From: Luteibacter sp. SG786
Lineage (GTDB): Bacteria > Pseudomonadota > Gammaproteobacteria > Xanthomonadales > Rhodanobacteraceae
Reading direction: 5' to 3'
DNA length: 64,000 nucleotides
NCBI RefSeq assembly: GCF_011759605.1
Contig: NZ_JAAOYX010000003.1
Location: forward strand, 546,107-610,106
Shown here: positions 8,872-17,091 of the stretch, one piece after another
How the letters are laid out: every line of letters starts with the position of its first letter
Numbering within the stretch: position 1 is the first letter of the stretch
The notes under the pieces: generated by a model
Seen by the model: only the letters and a program-made list of their open reading frames with translations
What the model was told of the DNA's origin: nothing
The model's database searches: none
Translations under genes and position numbers: made by a program

Positions 8872-10032
8872 ATGGTCGGTCGTCGCGACTTCTTGCAGGC
8901 GTTGCCACTCGGGGCACTGACATTGGCCACCGCGGGAATGCCTTTGGCCCAGGTGGCCGCTTTGCCCGCTCGCGCGGCGAAAGATGCCAGGTATGTCGTA
9001 TCGCTACGGGGCGACAGCGTCTTTACTGAACCGGGCGAGTATCCCGCCAGGCTCGCTCGTATTGTCGGCGACGGGCATGGCATGGGCGACTCCTATCTCG
9101 TCGATGGTGCGGTGACGTCGCTCGAATCGAAGTTCGCCGCATTGCTGGGTAAGGAGGACGCGGCGTTCATGCCGACGGGCACGATGGCGAACCAGATCGC
9201 GCTGCGCCTGCTGAGCGGCGACCGTTCGCGGGTACTCCTGCAAAAGGAAAGCCACGTCTACCGCGATGAAGCAGACGCGGTAGCGGTCATGAGTTCCCTC
9301 AACCCGGTGCCCGTGGACGGTGGTGCATCGGACGCCTTGTTCGGAGGTATGGCGGCCGCTTTTGCCCAGAGCGGGGAAAAACCCTATCCGGTCGACGTGG
9401 GTGCAGTGTCTGTCGAAAGCCCCGTACGTCGGCTGGATGGCGCGGCGGTGCCGCAGGGCATCGTGGAAAAGATCGCCGCGCTCGCCCGGGCCAAAGGCGC
9501 GGGAATGCATCTCGACGGCGCCCGGCTTCTCCTCATGTCTGGCGGCAGGGACTTCGATGTAAGGCGGTACTGCGCGCCGTTCGACTCGGTATATGTATCC
9601 CTCTACAAATACCTGGGTGCACCGTTTGGGGCGGTGCTCGCGGGACGCAAGGACTTCGTCGCGAAGGCCCGGCTGGCCCGCCATGTATTCGGTGGGACGA
9701 TCTTTCACGGCTGGATGGCGGCTGCCATTGCAGAGGACGCATTGGACGGATTCGGCGAACGTTTCGCTCGTGCGCGCGCCGCGGGCGAGCAACTGCTCGA
9801 CCAACTGGCGGTCATTCCGGGCATCGAGGTGCGTCGCGTGCCGAACGGCACCAATATCGCGTTCCTGAAGCTTGACGACCGCATAGCCACGGGCCTGAAG
9901 GACCGCCTGGCGAGGGCCGGCGTCATTACGGGCGACGTGATCGACGGCGGTTTGCCGCTGACCTTCAACGAGACGATCCTGCGCAGGCCGGTGGCCGCCA
10001 TCGCCGCGGCATTCGTACCCGCGAAGGGGTGA
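8872..10032 (+). CDS. Tat-exported threonine aldolase-like PLP enzyme
   Basis: A 386-residue protein of the beta-eliminating lyase/threonine aldolase family (fold type I). The core reads like low-specificity L-threonine aldolase: SLRGDSVFTEP, a substrate/phosphate region FMPTGTMANQ, LHLDGAR-like MHLDGARLLLM, and YVSLYKYLGAPFGAVLAG with the PLP lysine. The usual reaction splits L-threonine to glycine and acetaldehyde. Unusually, the N-terminus has a twin-arginine signal: GRRDFLQ followed by a hydrophobic stretch and an ALPARA-type cleavage region, implying export of the folded holoenzyme. The start at 8872 is chosen because GGAGG lies 7 bp upstream; an ATG six bases earlier is too close. The next gene starts 10 bp downstream, so the two form an operon. 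The exported location and substrate are inference. Confidence 0.8.
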   Translation: MVGRRDFLQALPLGALTLATAGMPLAQVAALPARAAKDARYVVSLRGDSVFTEPGEYPARLARIVGDGHGMGDSYLVDGAVTSLESKFAALLGKEDAAFMPTGTMANQIALRLLSGDRSRVLLQKESHVYRDEADAVAVMSSLNPVPVDGGASDALFGGMAAAFAQSGEKPYPVDVGAVSVESPVRRLDGAAVPQGIVEKIAALARAKGAGMHLDGARLLLMSGGRDFDVRRYCAPFDSVYVSLYKYLGAPFGAVLAGRKDFVAKARLARHVFGGTIFHGWMAAAIAEDALDGFGERFARARAAGEQLLDQLAVIPGIEVRRVPNGTNIAFLKLDDRIATGLKDRLARAGVITGDVIDGGLPLTFNETILRRPVAAIAAAFVPAKG

Positions 10033-10041
10033 GGAGTGTCC

Positions 10042-10932
10042 ATGGCCCGACAATGGATGCTCGCCGCGCTGAGCGTCGCCACCCCGGTCGCTGCGTTCGC
10101 GGGGGGCCTCGGAGCCGCTCGAACGGCTGCCGTGGTGCCTTGGACGCCGGCAGGCGTTTCCAGCGAACTCTTCGAATCGCACGCCGCCTTCGATCCACGT
10201 GGCGACGACATGTACTTCGTTCGCAGCGACAAGTCGTTCGCCGGATGGCGCATTCTCGTGTCGCACTGCGAGGGCGATCGTTGGTCGACGCCCAGGGCGC
10301 CGTCGTTTGCCGCAAAGGGACTGGAAGCGGACCCATGGTTCACGCCGGACGGCAAGCACCTCTATTACATCTCTACCCGCGCCACCGGCGGCATGACGAG
10401 CAAGGACCTGGACATCTGGCGGATCGATCGCGACATGAACGGGCGATGGGGGGTGCCCGTGCGTCTGCCGGCGCCGGTGAATTCGGATGAAGCGGAATGG
10501 TTTCCGCGTCTGGCCCCCGACGGTTGGCTGTACTTCGGCTCCCATCGTGGGGGAGGTACGGGAAAGAACGACATCTGGCGCGCGCGACAGGAGGCGTCGG
10601 GGCAGTGGACAGTCGAGAATGCCGGGCCCGCGTTGAATACGGCTGGAAACGAATACGAAGCGCTGCCGTCGCCCGACGGCTCGATCATGGTGATCGCGAC
10701 CGATCACGGTTATTTCGAGTCGCACCGCACGGGTAGCGGCTGGTCGCCCCGCGCGAGACTCGGGCCCGATATCAACGTCAACGGTTCGGAAATCGGCGCC
10801 GTGATGTCACCGTCGGGAAAGTCGATGCTTTTCTCGCGCGACACGGGGGAACCCCGCTCCGGCGAGTTCTTCGTCTGGCATCGCGACGGCAAGGAAGACT
10901 GGCCGCAGCGTTGCGGAAGCGCCGCGCTGTGA
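10042..10932 (+). CDS. Exported PD40/TolB-type beta-propeller protein
   Basis: A 296-residue protein with a signal peptide (MARQWMLAALSVATPVAAFA). It consists of repeated blades with the PD40 look: FDPRGDDMYFVRS, FTPDGKHLYYIST, LAPDGWLYFGSH, PSPDGSIMVIAT and MSPSGKSMLFSR, each ending with a W-P spacer. Such proteins bind ligands or act as scaffold in the periplasm; some are peptidase-linked sensors. The start at 10042 follows GAGGAG by 5 bp, and the stop of the Tat aldolase gene lies within that ribosome site, so the two genes are tightly coupled. Function is unknown; the operon suggests it partners or regulates the exported PLP enzyme. That link is inference from position alone. Confidence 0.75.
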   Translation: MARQWMLAALSVATPVAAFAGGLGAARTAAVVPWTPAGVSSELFESHAAFDPRGDDMYFVRSDKSFAGWRILVSHCEGDRWSTPRAPSFAAKGLEADPWFTPDGKHLYYISTRATGGMTSKDLDIWRIDRDMNGRWGVPVRLPAPVNSDEAEWFPRLAPDGWLYFGSHRGGGTGKNDIWRARQEASGQWTVENAGPALNTAGNEYEALPSPDGSIMVIATDHGYFESHRTGSGWSPRARLGPDINVNGSEIGAVMSPSGKSMLFSRDTGEPRSGEFFVWHRDGKEDWPQRCGSAAL

Positions 10933-10957
10933 GATCCGGGCGCGGCACCAATCGGGA

Positions 10958-11419
10958 TCAACGTGGCGCGGCCACCTCACGCACGAGCCGCATCGACCAG
11001 GGGCACCAGATGGCGTTTGGCAGGAAGTCATGTCCGACGAGTTGGAGGTTATCTTCGATCATGAAGGGAGTGGCGTCGCATGTCTCGGTATCGTTTCCCA
11101 AGGTGAGCCGCACGGTCGAGGGAATCAGGTGGAATGGCCATTCGGCGTTGTAATCCACACGGTCGGTTGCGATCCTTCCGATGATCCGCTGGTTGAGCGG
11201 GAGGATGTCGCCGGCGTTCACCACGACGTCGCGAAGCTTGGCGATCGTCGCCGAATCGTCGACGGCAAAGACGAACTCGTGCGGCGCCACGCGGACACCG
11301 GAGGTGGAAACGAACGAGAAGTACGCCGTTTCAGCCGAGGCCTGCGAACAAAGCATCGCGATGGAAACGCCGAGCTGCGCGAGGACCGCCTTCCTCGGAG
11401 ATTTTTTCGTTTTCATCAT
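10958..11419 (-). CDS. Secreted BP74-N-like domain protein
   Basis: A 153-residue protein. A positively charged start (MMKTKKSPRK) and a hydrophobic segment ending SQASA form a signal peptide. The mature part matches from memory the pattern of the BP74 N-terminal domain known from Dictyostelium and scattered bacteria: EFVFAVDDSATIAKLRD, then an IIGRI-type strand, YNAEWPFHLIPSTV, a cysteine in ETCDATPFMIE, and LPNAIWCPWSMRLV. Two cysteines (ETCDA and IWCPW) may pair. In bacteria the function is not known to me. Start could be either of two adjacent ATGs (11419 or 11416). It converges with the PD40 gene with 25 bp between the stops. Confidence 0.65.
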   Translation of the reverse strand: MMKTKKSPRKAVLAQLGVSIAMLCSQASAETAYFSFVSTSGVRVAPHEFVFAVDDSATIAKLRDVVVNAGDILPLNQRIIGRIATDRVDYNAEWPFHLIPSTVRLTLGNDTETCDATPFMIEDNLQLVGHDFLPNAIWCPWSMRLVREVAAPR

Positions 11420-11659
11420 GCCGTTCCGTGGGCGAAAGGGCGCGAATCTTTGCAACACGATCCGGCATCGTCAAACCTTCGGCCGTATGGCGCTTCCTGC
11501 GGTGCGTCGGCTGCCGGAGTGCCTCCTGGCGGCGCTAAGAAACGTCGTACCAAACGCTGACGATAGACCCGGCAGATGCCGCTGATGCGGTCGTATTGTG
11601 ACTATCACGAGTGCCGGCGACCGGCCGGTATCGCCCAGAGCAGGGAGGAGTAGGAAGAC

Positions 11660-12049
11660 ATGAGCAAGGTGAGCGACATCGACCAGCGCATCGCCGCCCT
11701 CGGCGACTGGCGTGGCGACACCCTGGCAAGGGTGCGCGAACTCATCCACGAGGCCGTTCCGGACGTGGTCGAGGAACTGAAGTGGCGAGGCACTCCCGTG
11801 TGGTCGCACGGCGGGATCATCTGCACCGGCGAAACCTATAAGGGCAAGGTGAAGCTCACCTTCGCGAAAGGCGCCTCGTTGAAGGACCCCGCGAAGCTGT
11901 TCAACGCCAGCCTGGACGGCAACGTACGCCGCGCCATCGATATCGGCGAAGGGGAAGCCATCGACGCCAAGGCATTCAAAGCGCTGGTCCGGGCTGCGGC
12001 GGACCTCAACGCGGCTCCACGCAAGGCCTCCGTGAAGCGGGCGAAATAG
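11660..12049 (+). CDS. DUF1801 domain protein (YdhG-like)
   Basis: A 129-residue cytoplasmic protein, full length for DUF1801. The recognisable core is LARVRELIHEAVPDVVEELKWRGTPVWSHGGIICTGE, followed by KGKVKLTFAKGASLKDP and a helical end rich in Ala and Lys. The family is widespread and may fold like an iron-binding YdhG/frataxin-type alpha-beta protein; its function is not settled. GGGAGGAG lies about 8 bp before the ATG, so the start is secure. It is flanked by unrelated genes on the opposite strand and is probably monocistronic. Confidence 0.85.
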   Translation: MSKVSDIDQRIAALGDWRGDTLARVRELIHEAVPDVVEELKWRGTPVWSHGGIICTGETYKGKVKLTFAKGASLKDPAKLFNASLDGNVRRAIDIGEGEAIDAKAFKALVRAAADLNAAPRKASVKRAK

Positions 12050-12094
12050 AAGGTCGGGGCGACGGTCGGACGGAACGTCGGCGGCTATGCAACA

Positions 12095-12604
12095 TCATTG
12101 AACCGGCAGGCGCCGCCAGACGGAAACGGGCACGTCGCCGTTGGGACGGGGTGCCACCTTGTAGCTCAGCATGTCGCCCATGAGTTCGTACGCGCGCTTC
12201 TGCACGGTGCCGTCCTGGTTCGGGAAAGAGGCGGCATCGATGTGGAAGGTGAGCGTGTGGTCGGTGGGGTTGATGCTCACCGTGCCAATATGGGTGCTCG
12301 TGCCGAGCACAGCGGCCGCATATTCTTCCGGCGTTCCCTTCGCACGGTCGCTCGAAGCGAAGCGCTGCCTGTCGGCGCGGAAGATCTGCAACGAGTAGCG
12401 GCCCTGTGCGTCGATCATCAGCAGCCCCTTCGGCGCGGCACCGTAATCGGGCTCCTTCCGGCCGTCGGTATGAATCACGTCCGCGGCCTGGAGCGTCCAG
12501 GTGCCCGCCAACGAGACGAGTTCATGGCCCGGCGCCTGCGCGTTTCCAGCGATCGCCGCGTGGCAGGCGAGCGTACCGGCTATCAGTGCCCATAATGATT
12601 TCAT
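12095..12604 (-). CDS. Secreted lipocalin-like domain protein
   Basis: A 169-residue protein with a signal peptide (MKSLWALIAGTLACHAAIAG). The mature part fits the lipocalin-like 5 family: LAGTWTLQAADVIHTDGRK, then GLLMIDAQGRYSLQIFR, a YAAAVLG segment, HIGTVSINPTDHTLTFHID and a final VSVWRRL. These proteins form a small beta barrel that may carry a hydrophobic ligand; no enzyme activity is assigned. An AGGTTCTCCC-type spacer gives only a modest ribosome site. It is divergent from the LysR gene at 12697 with 92 bp between them, the normal arrangement for a LysR regulator and its target, so control by that regulator is likely but inferred. Confidence 0.75.
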   Translation of the reverse strand: MKSLWALIAGTLACHAAIAGNAQAPGHELVSLAGTWTLQAADVIHTDGRKEPDYGAAPKGLLMIDAQGRYSLQIFRADRQRFASSDRAKGTPEEYAAAVLGTSTHIGTVSINPTDHTLTFHIDAASFPNQDGTVQKRAYELMGDMLSYKVAPRPNGDVPVSVWRRLPVQ

Positions 12605-12658
12605 GAGGTTCTCCCAGTGGTCCCCGCCTTTTTACGGCGTGAATCCGCATAAGAAAAT

Positions 12659-12672
12659 GTGGTAATTCTCAC
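12659..12672. promoter_or_regulatory. Imperfect palindrome, candidate LysR operator
   Basis: GTGGTAATTCTCAC forms a 14-bp palindrome with arms GTG/CAC, centre AATT and two mismatched pairs. It lies between the lipocalin-like gene and the divergent LysR gene, 24 bp before the LysR start codon. The size and position suit a LysR-type binding site acting on both promoters. The assignment is inference. Confidence 0.35.
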
Positions 12673-12696
12673 GAAACACTTTTGCGAAACTGAATC

Positions 12697-13581
12697 ATGG
12701 CGCTTCCAAGCCTGGATCTAGACGTTCTGCGAACCCTCGTGGCGGCGCAGCGCCTGGGCGGTTTCGCCCGCGCGGCGGACTTCGTCGGCCGCTCGCAGTC
12801 GGCGGTCAGCCTGCAGATTCGTCGGATCGAGGCACAGCTGGGCGTGCCGCTTTTCCGGAAGCAGGGCCGGGGACTGGTGCCTACCGAGGCGGGCGAGGTT
12901 CTGCTGGCTTACGGGATCCGCCTGCTGAGCCTCAACGAGGAAGCCGTGGCCGCCGTGCGAGGGTGCGCCCTAGAAGGAAGCGTGCGCTTCGGTCTTCCCG
13001 GTGATTTCGCCGACGGCTGGCTGCCGTGGGCGCTCGGACAGTTCAAGCGGGCGCACCCCGGCGTTCGCATCGAGGTGGCTGTGGATCGAAATGGCCGTCT
13101 CCTCGAGCGGCTCGACGAGCAAGCTTTCGACCTAGTGCTGGCACTCGGCGCGGAGACGCGTGCCGACGCCCGGGTGCTGGCGCAGCTTCAGGATGTGTGG
13201 ATCGGCGCCAGCGACGGCAGTTGCACTTGGGCGGAGGAAGAGCCCGTTCCTCTCGCAGTGCTCGAGGCACCTTGCATGTTCCGGCAGAGCGCCATTGCCG
13301 CACTCGACCGAGCGGGCGTGCGCTGGCGCATCGCATTCGTTTCGCCAAGCCTCCATGGCCTGTGGGCTGCGGTGGAGGCGGGCCTAGGCGTCACGCTGCG
13401 CACCGCGGCCGGCCTGCCGCGCGGGTTGGGTGTGCTGGGTGTCGAGTCCGGCTTGCCAGCGCTCCCCGACGCGCCCCGCCGTCTGTGTCTGCACGATGGC
13501 GGCCACCCGCCCGCACCTGCCGTGGCGCGGCTGGCGGCGATCATTGCCGAGACAGTTCCGCAGACGCTCCCTCGGACTTAG
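12697..13581 (+). CDS. LysR-family transcriptional regulator
   Basis: A 294-residue protein with the LysR layout. The winged helix-turn-helix occupies residues ~5-65 (LDVLRTLVAAQRLGGFARAADFVGRSQSAVSLQIRRIEAQLG), with the wing PLFRKQGRGLVPTEAG. A linker helix leads to the two-lobed effector domain (~90-290), which includes GLPGDFADGWLPWALGQF and GLGVTLRTAAGLP. The effector is unknown. The gene is divergent from the lipocalin-like gene and probably regulates both itself and that gene. The next gene is also a LysR regulator, 167 bp downstream, but with a different DNA-binding sequence, so the two are not recent duplicates. Confidence 0.9.
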   Translation: MALPSLDLDVLRTLVAAQRLGGFARAADFVGRSQSAVSLQIRRIEAQLGVPLFRKQGRGLVPTEAGEVLLAYGIRLLSLNEEAVAAVRGCALEGSVRFGLPGDFADGWLPWALGQFKRAHPGVRIEVAVDRNGRLLERLDEQAFDLVLALGAETRADARVLAQLQDVWIGASDGSCTWAEEEPVPLAVLEAPCMFRQSAIAALDRAGVRWRIAFVSPSLHGLWAAVEAGLGVTLRTAAGLPRGLGVLGVESGLPALPDAPRRLCLHDGGHPPAPAVARLAAIIAETVPQTLPRT

Positions 13582-13748
13582 CAGCGCGAACGTCTGCCTG
13601 CGCGCAGCGCCAGGTTTCGAAGTCGTCGTACCTGACCGACGAGGGCGAGCACAACATGGCCCACCTCATGTTCGACACCCTGGCCAGGAACCCCGGTGAG
13701 TGGCACGAGTTCGCTGCTACCAGGGGCTCTCTGTGATTGAATGTCCCC

Positions 13749-14630
13749 ATGCCTTCCCATCCTCCACTCTGGGACGACCTGCGCGTCCTGCTTGCCGTTC
13801 ATCGCGGCAAGAGTTTCTTCGCCGCAGGCAAGGCCCTGGAAATGGCAACCTCCACCGTCGCGCGCCGGGTCCAGGCGCTTGAGCGCGCGCTGGACCGGCC
13901 GCTCGTCCAGCGGAGGAGCATGGGCGCCACGATAGAGGCGGATGCGCTCGGCCTGATCGCCTTGGCCGAGCACATGGAGTTGGAGCTGGAAGCGTCGCGT
14001 CGCGCGCCGGACATCAAACGCGTTACCGGGACCGTACGCGTATCGGCGCCCGAGGGTTTCAGTCGGCAGCTCACTCGGATGCTCGCGCGGGTACAGGATC
14101 AGCATCCGGGTCTGGCGTTCGAGCTCACCTCGGAGTCTCGCCTGGTGGATCTTGGGCGGCGCGAAGCCGACATCGCCGTCAGAATCGCGCGCACCACTTC
14201 GGCGGCGGTCATCGAAAAATTCATGGGCCAGGCGAGGGTGGCAGTGTTCGCAGCCCGCAGTTACGTGGAACGCCGATTGCCGGGCGCACGGCTGGCCAGC
14301 GCCCTCGCTGCGCAGCACGACTGGATTGCTCTCGATCGCACGCTCGACCGCCTGCCCACGCAGCAATGGATGAGCGCCTATGGGGCGACGCGCTTCGCCG
14401 TGCGCTCGACGTCGCCCACGGCGATAGAAGAAGCCTTGGTGGCAGGGATGGGGCTCGGCATCCTTGGCGAAGCGCAGGGTGCCGCGCTTGGGCTGTTGCG
14501 TATCGAAACCGAGACGATCCCGCCGCCGGTGGACGTGTTCCTTGCATTCCACCGGGAGCAGAAGAACGTGCCACGCATCCGCGTGGTTCTGCGCGAGCTT
14601 GAAACCGAAATTCGACACGCGCTCGCGTGA
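13749..14630 (+). CDS. LysR-family transcriptional regulator
   Basis: A 293-residue regulator. The N-terminal helix-turn-helix reads LRVLLAVHRGKSFFAAGKALEMATSTVARRVQALERALDRPLVQR, which is LysR-like though the wing lacks the usual PLF-R form. The effector domain begins near residue 90 (VTGTVRVSAPEGFSRQLTRML) and includes EADIAVRIART and MGLGILGEAQ, as in the common LTTR substrate-binding fold. An in-frame TTG four codons earlier exists; the ATG is preferred. It is convergent with the ketopantoate-reductase-like gene (26 bp between stops), so its target is not obvious from position. Confidence 0.85.
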   Translation: MPSHPPLWDDLRVLLAVHRGKSFFAAGKALEMATSTVARRVQALERALDRPLVQRRSMGATIEADALGLIALAEHMELELEASRRAPDIKRVTGTVRVSAPEGFSRQLTRMLARVQDQHPGLAFELTSESRLVDLGRREADIAVRIARTTSAAVIEKFMGQARVAVFAARSYVERRLPGARLASALAAQHDWIALDRTLDRLPTQQWMSAYGATRFAVRSTSPTAIEEALVAGMGLGILGEAQGAALGLLRIETETIPPPVDVFLAFHREQKNVPRIRVVLRELETEIRHALA

Positions 14631-14656
14631 GCCGGAGGCGCGCAATCGGACGGGAC

Positions 14657-15502
14657 TTACGGACGAACGGCCCTGATCGGCCCCGCAAGCTCTGGCGCAG
14701 CCGCATTCATCATGTCCGCCAGCATGCGCGGTTCTGCGGCACCGAGTTCTCCCAGCTCGCGGATCATCCGGGTGCGGCTCAACGCCCAGAGCAGCCCGGT
14801 CACGACGACGCGCGGGAATCTCGCCAGTTGGGCGATCGAAGCCGGGCGCAGGTCATTTCCCAGCGCACGTACGATGCGCATGCCTGCTTCGAATGCATCG
14901 GCATGTCCTCCGGCCTCTTGCCAGGAAATGCCTTTGCCACGCGCGAATGATCGCACCCCTATGGACATGAGGGGCATAACCATCGCAGCGTGCGTGCGAA
15001 GCCAACTCTGCATGTCGTCCTCGAGTACCGACGGAATGCCGGCGGCCGTGAACAGGGTTGCCGAGGCCGCATCGCCGACCGTTGTGCCGCGACGAATCCG
15101 TGGCGCGATACGGCCCGCCTTGATCAGCGTGAATACGCCGGCGGGGAATCCAAAAGCGAAGCGCTCGGCACCCACGGCCTCGCGCAGCGGATCGATCACC
15201 TCGAAGGTGTTGAACATGAACATCACCTTGTGTGCCCGAGAGCGCGTGAGCGAAGGAAGAATGGCCGCGACCTGGGGTGCCAGCGCCGTGACGAGAACGA
15301 GGTCGTACTCAATCGTGGCATCGAGTTCAGTGGCGACTTCGACGGTGGCGCGCTCACCGCTCTCGAGAACGATGGCTCGATCCAGAGATATCTGGGCCAG
15401 GCGAGCGCCTCTCGCAACAACGGACACCTGGTGACCTGCTTTGGATAGCTGGAAGGCGAAGGTGCTGCCGATGGCCCCAGGCCCGACGATGGCGATTTTC
15501 AT
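14657..15502 (-). CDS. Ketopantoate reductase-like NAD(P)-dependent oxidoreductase
   Basis: A 281-residue protein of the ApbA/PanE family. The dinucleotide motif MKIAIVGPGAIGSTFAFQLSKAG opens the protein; VSVVARGARLAQI is the adenine-ribose region. DLVLVTALAPQVAAIL ends the Rossmann strand set, and FNTFEVIDPLREAVG and FAFGFPAGV follow where PanE has its catalytic lysine region. The C-terminal helical domain (~165-281) is divergent, so the substrate may not be ketopantoate. The start is fixed by the Rossmann motif; the reading frame is open further upstream. Divergent from the EAL gene. Confidence is good for the fold, low for the reaction. Confidence 0.75.
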   Translation of the reverse strand: MKIAIVGPGAIGSTFAFQLSKAGHQVSVVARGARLAQISLDRAIVLESGERATVEVATELDATIEYDLVLVTALAPQVAAILPSLTRSRAHKVMFMFNTFEVIDPLREAVGAERFAFGFPAGVFTLIKAGRIAPRIRRGTTVGDAASATLFTAAGIPSVLEDDMQSWLRTHAAMVMPLMSIGVRSFARGKGISWQEAGGHADAFEAGMRIVRALGNDLRPASIAQLARFPRVVVTGLLWALSRTRMIRELGELGAAEPRMLADMMNAAAPELAGPIRAVRP

Positions 15503-15699
15503 GGCGAACAGATTGCACCCCGTCGCGAAGGCGCACAATGCGCCCCCATGGAAAGTGGCTTTGCACTCGTGCAAAGCTCAAGCTATCCGAATCGTGGCAG
15601 GGGGCTTCGCGGATGATGAGACGAGCAGGTACACCGGCAGGTTCGCATTTGCTTCGGATGAGATCGCAGGGTGGACGGCGAAGAGAGAAGGTGGCGGTC

Positions 15700-17016
15700 A
15701 TGCTGAAGCTGACCGGCGTGGCCTGCATAGGCTTGGGGCTGGCGTGGACGCTCTGCTACCTCTACTTCGGTCGCTACGAGCTGTCGGTGGTCTTCGTCGG
15801 GCTGATGGCTGTAGGCGTGCTCGCCCTTCATCGCAGCAAGCGAAGCAACGGCTCGTCGCTCCTTCTCGTTGCGCACGGGATTCTTGCTGTCATCTGTTCC
15901 ATCGCGTGGATCGACGCACCCATCGCCTGGGTGCCACGATCGGTCCATCTGTTCCTGCTGCCGCTCGCCGCGGGTGCGGCTTTCACGTTCGAGCCGCGCG
16001 AGCGCTATGGATCGCTGATCTTCCCGCTGGTATGCCTTGGCGCTTTTACAGCCTTCGCGGTGGGTGCGTTGGATCCGTTCGCTCCCCATGCCTCGCCGCC
16101 GCTCGAGGTGCGCGCCTGGGGCGTGAGGTTGAACGCGGCGACGTCGATGCTCCTCCTGGCTGGGATCTTCGCCATCTACCGCATCGATAGCGGAAAGCGC
16201 CTGCGGATGGAGCGCGAGTTGGGGCGGGCCGTTCGCAACGGTGAGATCGAAGTCCACTATCAGCCACAGGTGCGTTACAACGGCATCGTCAGTGGTGCGG
16301 AGGCGCTCATTCGCTGGCGCCATCCGTCCGGCAAGCTGTTGTCGCCCGATGCCTTCATCGATCTGGCAGAGGAAAGTGCCCTGATCTGCGAAATCGGGCT
16401 GGAGGTTCTCCGCCAAGCCTGTCAGACCCTGAATCACTGGTCGTCCGACCCACGGACACAGGCACTGCGCCTGGCGGTGAACATCAGCCCGGTGCAGTTG
16501 CTGGATGATTCGACGGTATCTTCGGTGTCTTCGATCATCCGTGAGACAGGCATCGATCCGACCTTGCTCGAATTCGAACTCACGGAGTCCGCACTGGCTA
16601 TCGATACCGCGACGGTGATCGAGCGGATGGAAGCGCTGGAATCCACCGGTGTTTCCTGGGCGCTCGATGACTTCGGAACGGGCTACTCCTCCCTGGCGAC
16701 GCTGCGCACGCTTCCGGTTCGCAAGCTGAAGATCGATCGGCAATTCCTGATCGAGGCGACAAGGCAAGAGGCCGCACAGCGGCTTCTCGGCAAGATCATC
16801 GAGATATCGCAGGTGATGGGCTTGAGTGCCCTGGCCGAAGGCGTGGAGACTCCCGACCAGCGCGAACTGTTGATCGGCCTCGGCTGCGACCACTTCCAGG
16901 GTTATCTGTTCGCGCAGCCGATGCCACGCATGGAATTGCATGCGTGGCTGGATACACAACTGCTGCCACCGCCGCCTTCCGCCTTACCGTCGCCCCCCCA
17001 CGATGGATTAGGCTGA
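15700..17016 (+). CDS. Membrane-bound EAL-domain c-di-GMP phosphodiesterase
   Basis: A 438-residue protein. Five or six hydrophobic segments span residues ~1-165 (e.g. LTGVACIGLGLAWTLCYLYF, SLIFPLVCLGAFTAFAVG) and anchor it in the inner membrane. The EAL domain occupies ~180-425 and keeps the catalytic set: GAEALIRWRHP (EAL), NISPVQ, ELTES, DDFGTGYSSL, KIDRQF and AEGVET. It should therefore hydrolyse c-di-GMP to pGpG. There is no GGDEF domain. The start at 15700 has GAGAAGG 9 bp upstream and begins just before the first membrane segment; an earlier start would add ~54 Arg-rich residues. The membrane part probably senses a signal, but I do not recognise a named MASE domain. Confidence 0.85.
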   Translation: MLKLTGVACIGLGLAWTLCYLYFGRYELSVVFVGLMAVGVLALHRSKRSNGSSLLLVAHGILAVICSIAWIDAPIAWVPRSVHLFLLPLAAGAAFTFEPRERYGSLIFPLVCLGAFTAFAVGALDPFAPHASPPLEVRAWGVRLNAATSMLLLAGIFAIYRIDSGKRLRMERELGRAVRNGEIEVHYQPQVRYNGIVSGAEALIRWRHPSGKLLSPDAFIDLAEESALICEIGLEVLRQACQTLNHWSSDPRTQALRLAVNISPVQLLDDSTVSSVSSIIRETGIDPTLLEFELTESALAIDTATVIERMEALESTGVSWALDDFGTGYSSLATLRTLPVRKLKIDRQFLIEATRQEAAQRLLGKIIEISQVMGLSALAEGVETPDQRELLIGLGCDHFQGYLFAQPMPRMELHAWLDTQLLPPPPSALPSPPHDGLG

Positions 17017-17091
17017 CTACGACAGATAGTTCTTCTATCGTGCGAACTTAGGCTCGCCCACCTCTCGCGCGTTGCATCCTCACTGCACGAG

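Noticed and set aside
13582-13748. Gene fragment between the two LysR genes
   Set aside because: The stretch can be read as short peptides but shows no motif, no ribosome site and no similarity I recognise.
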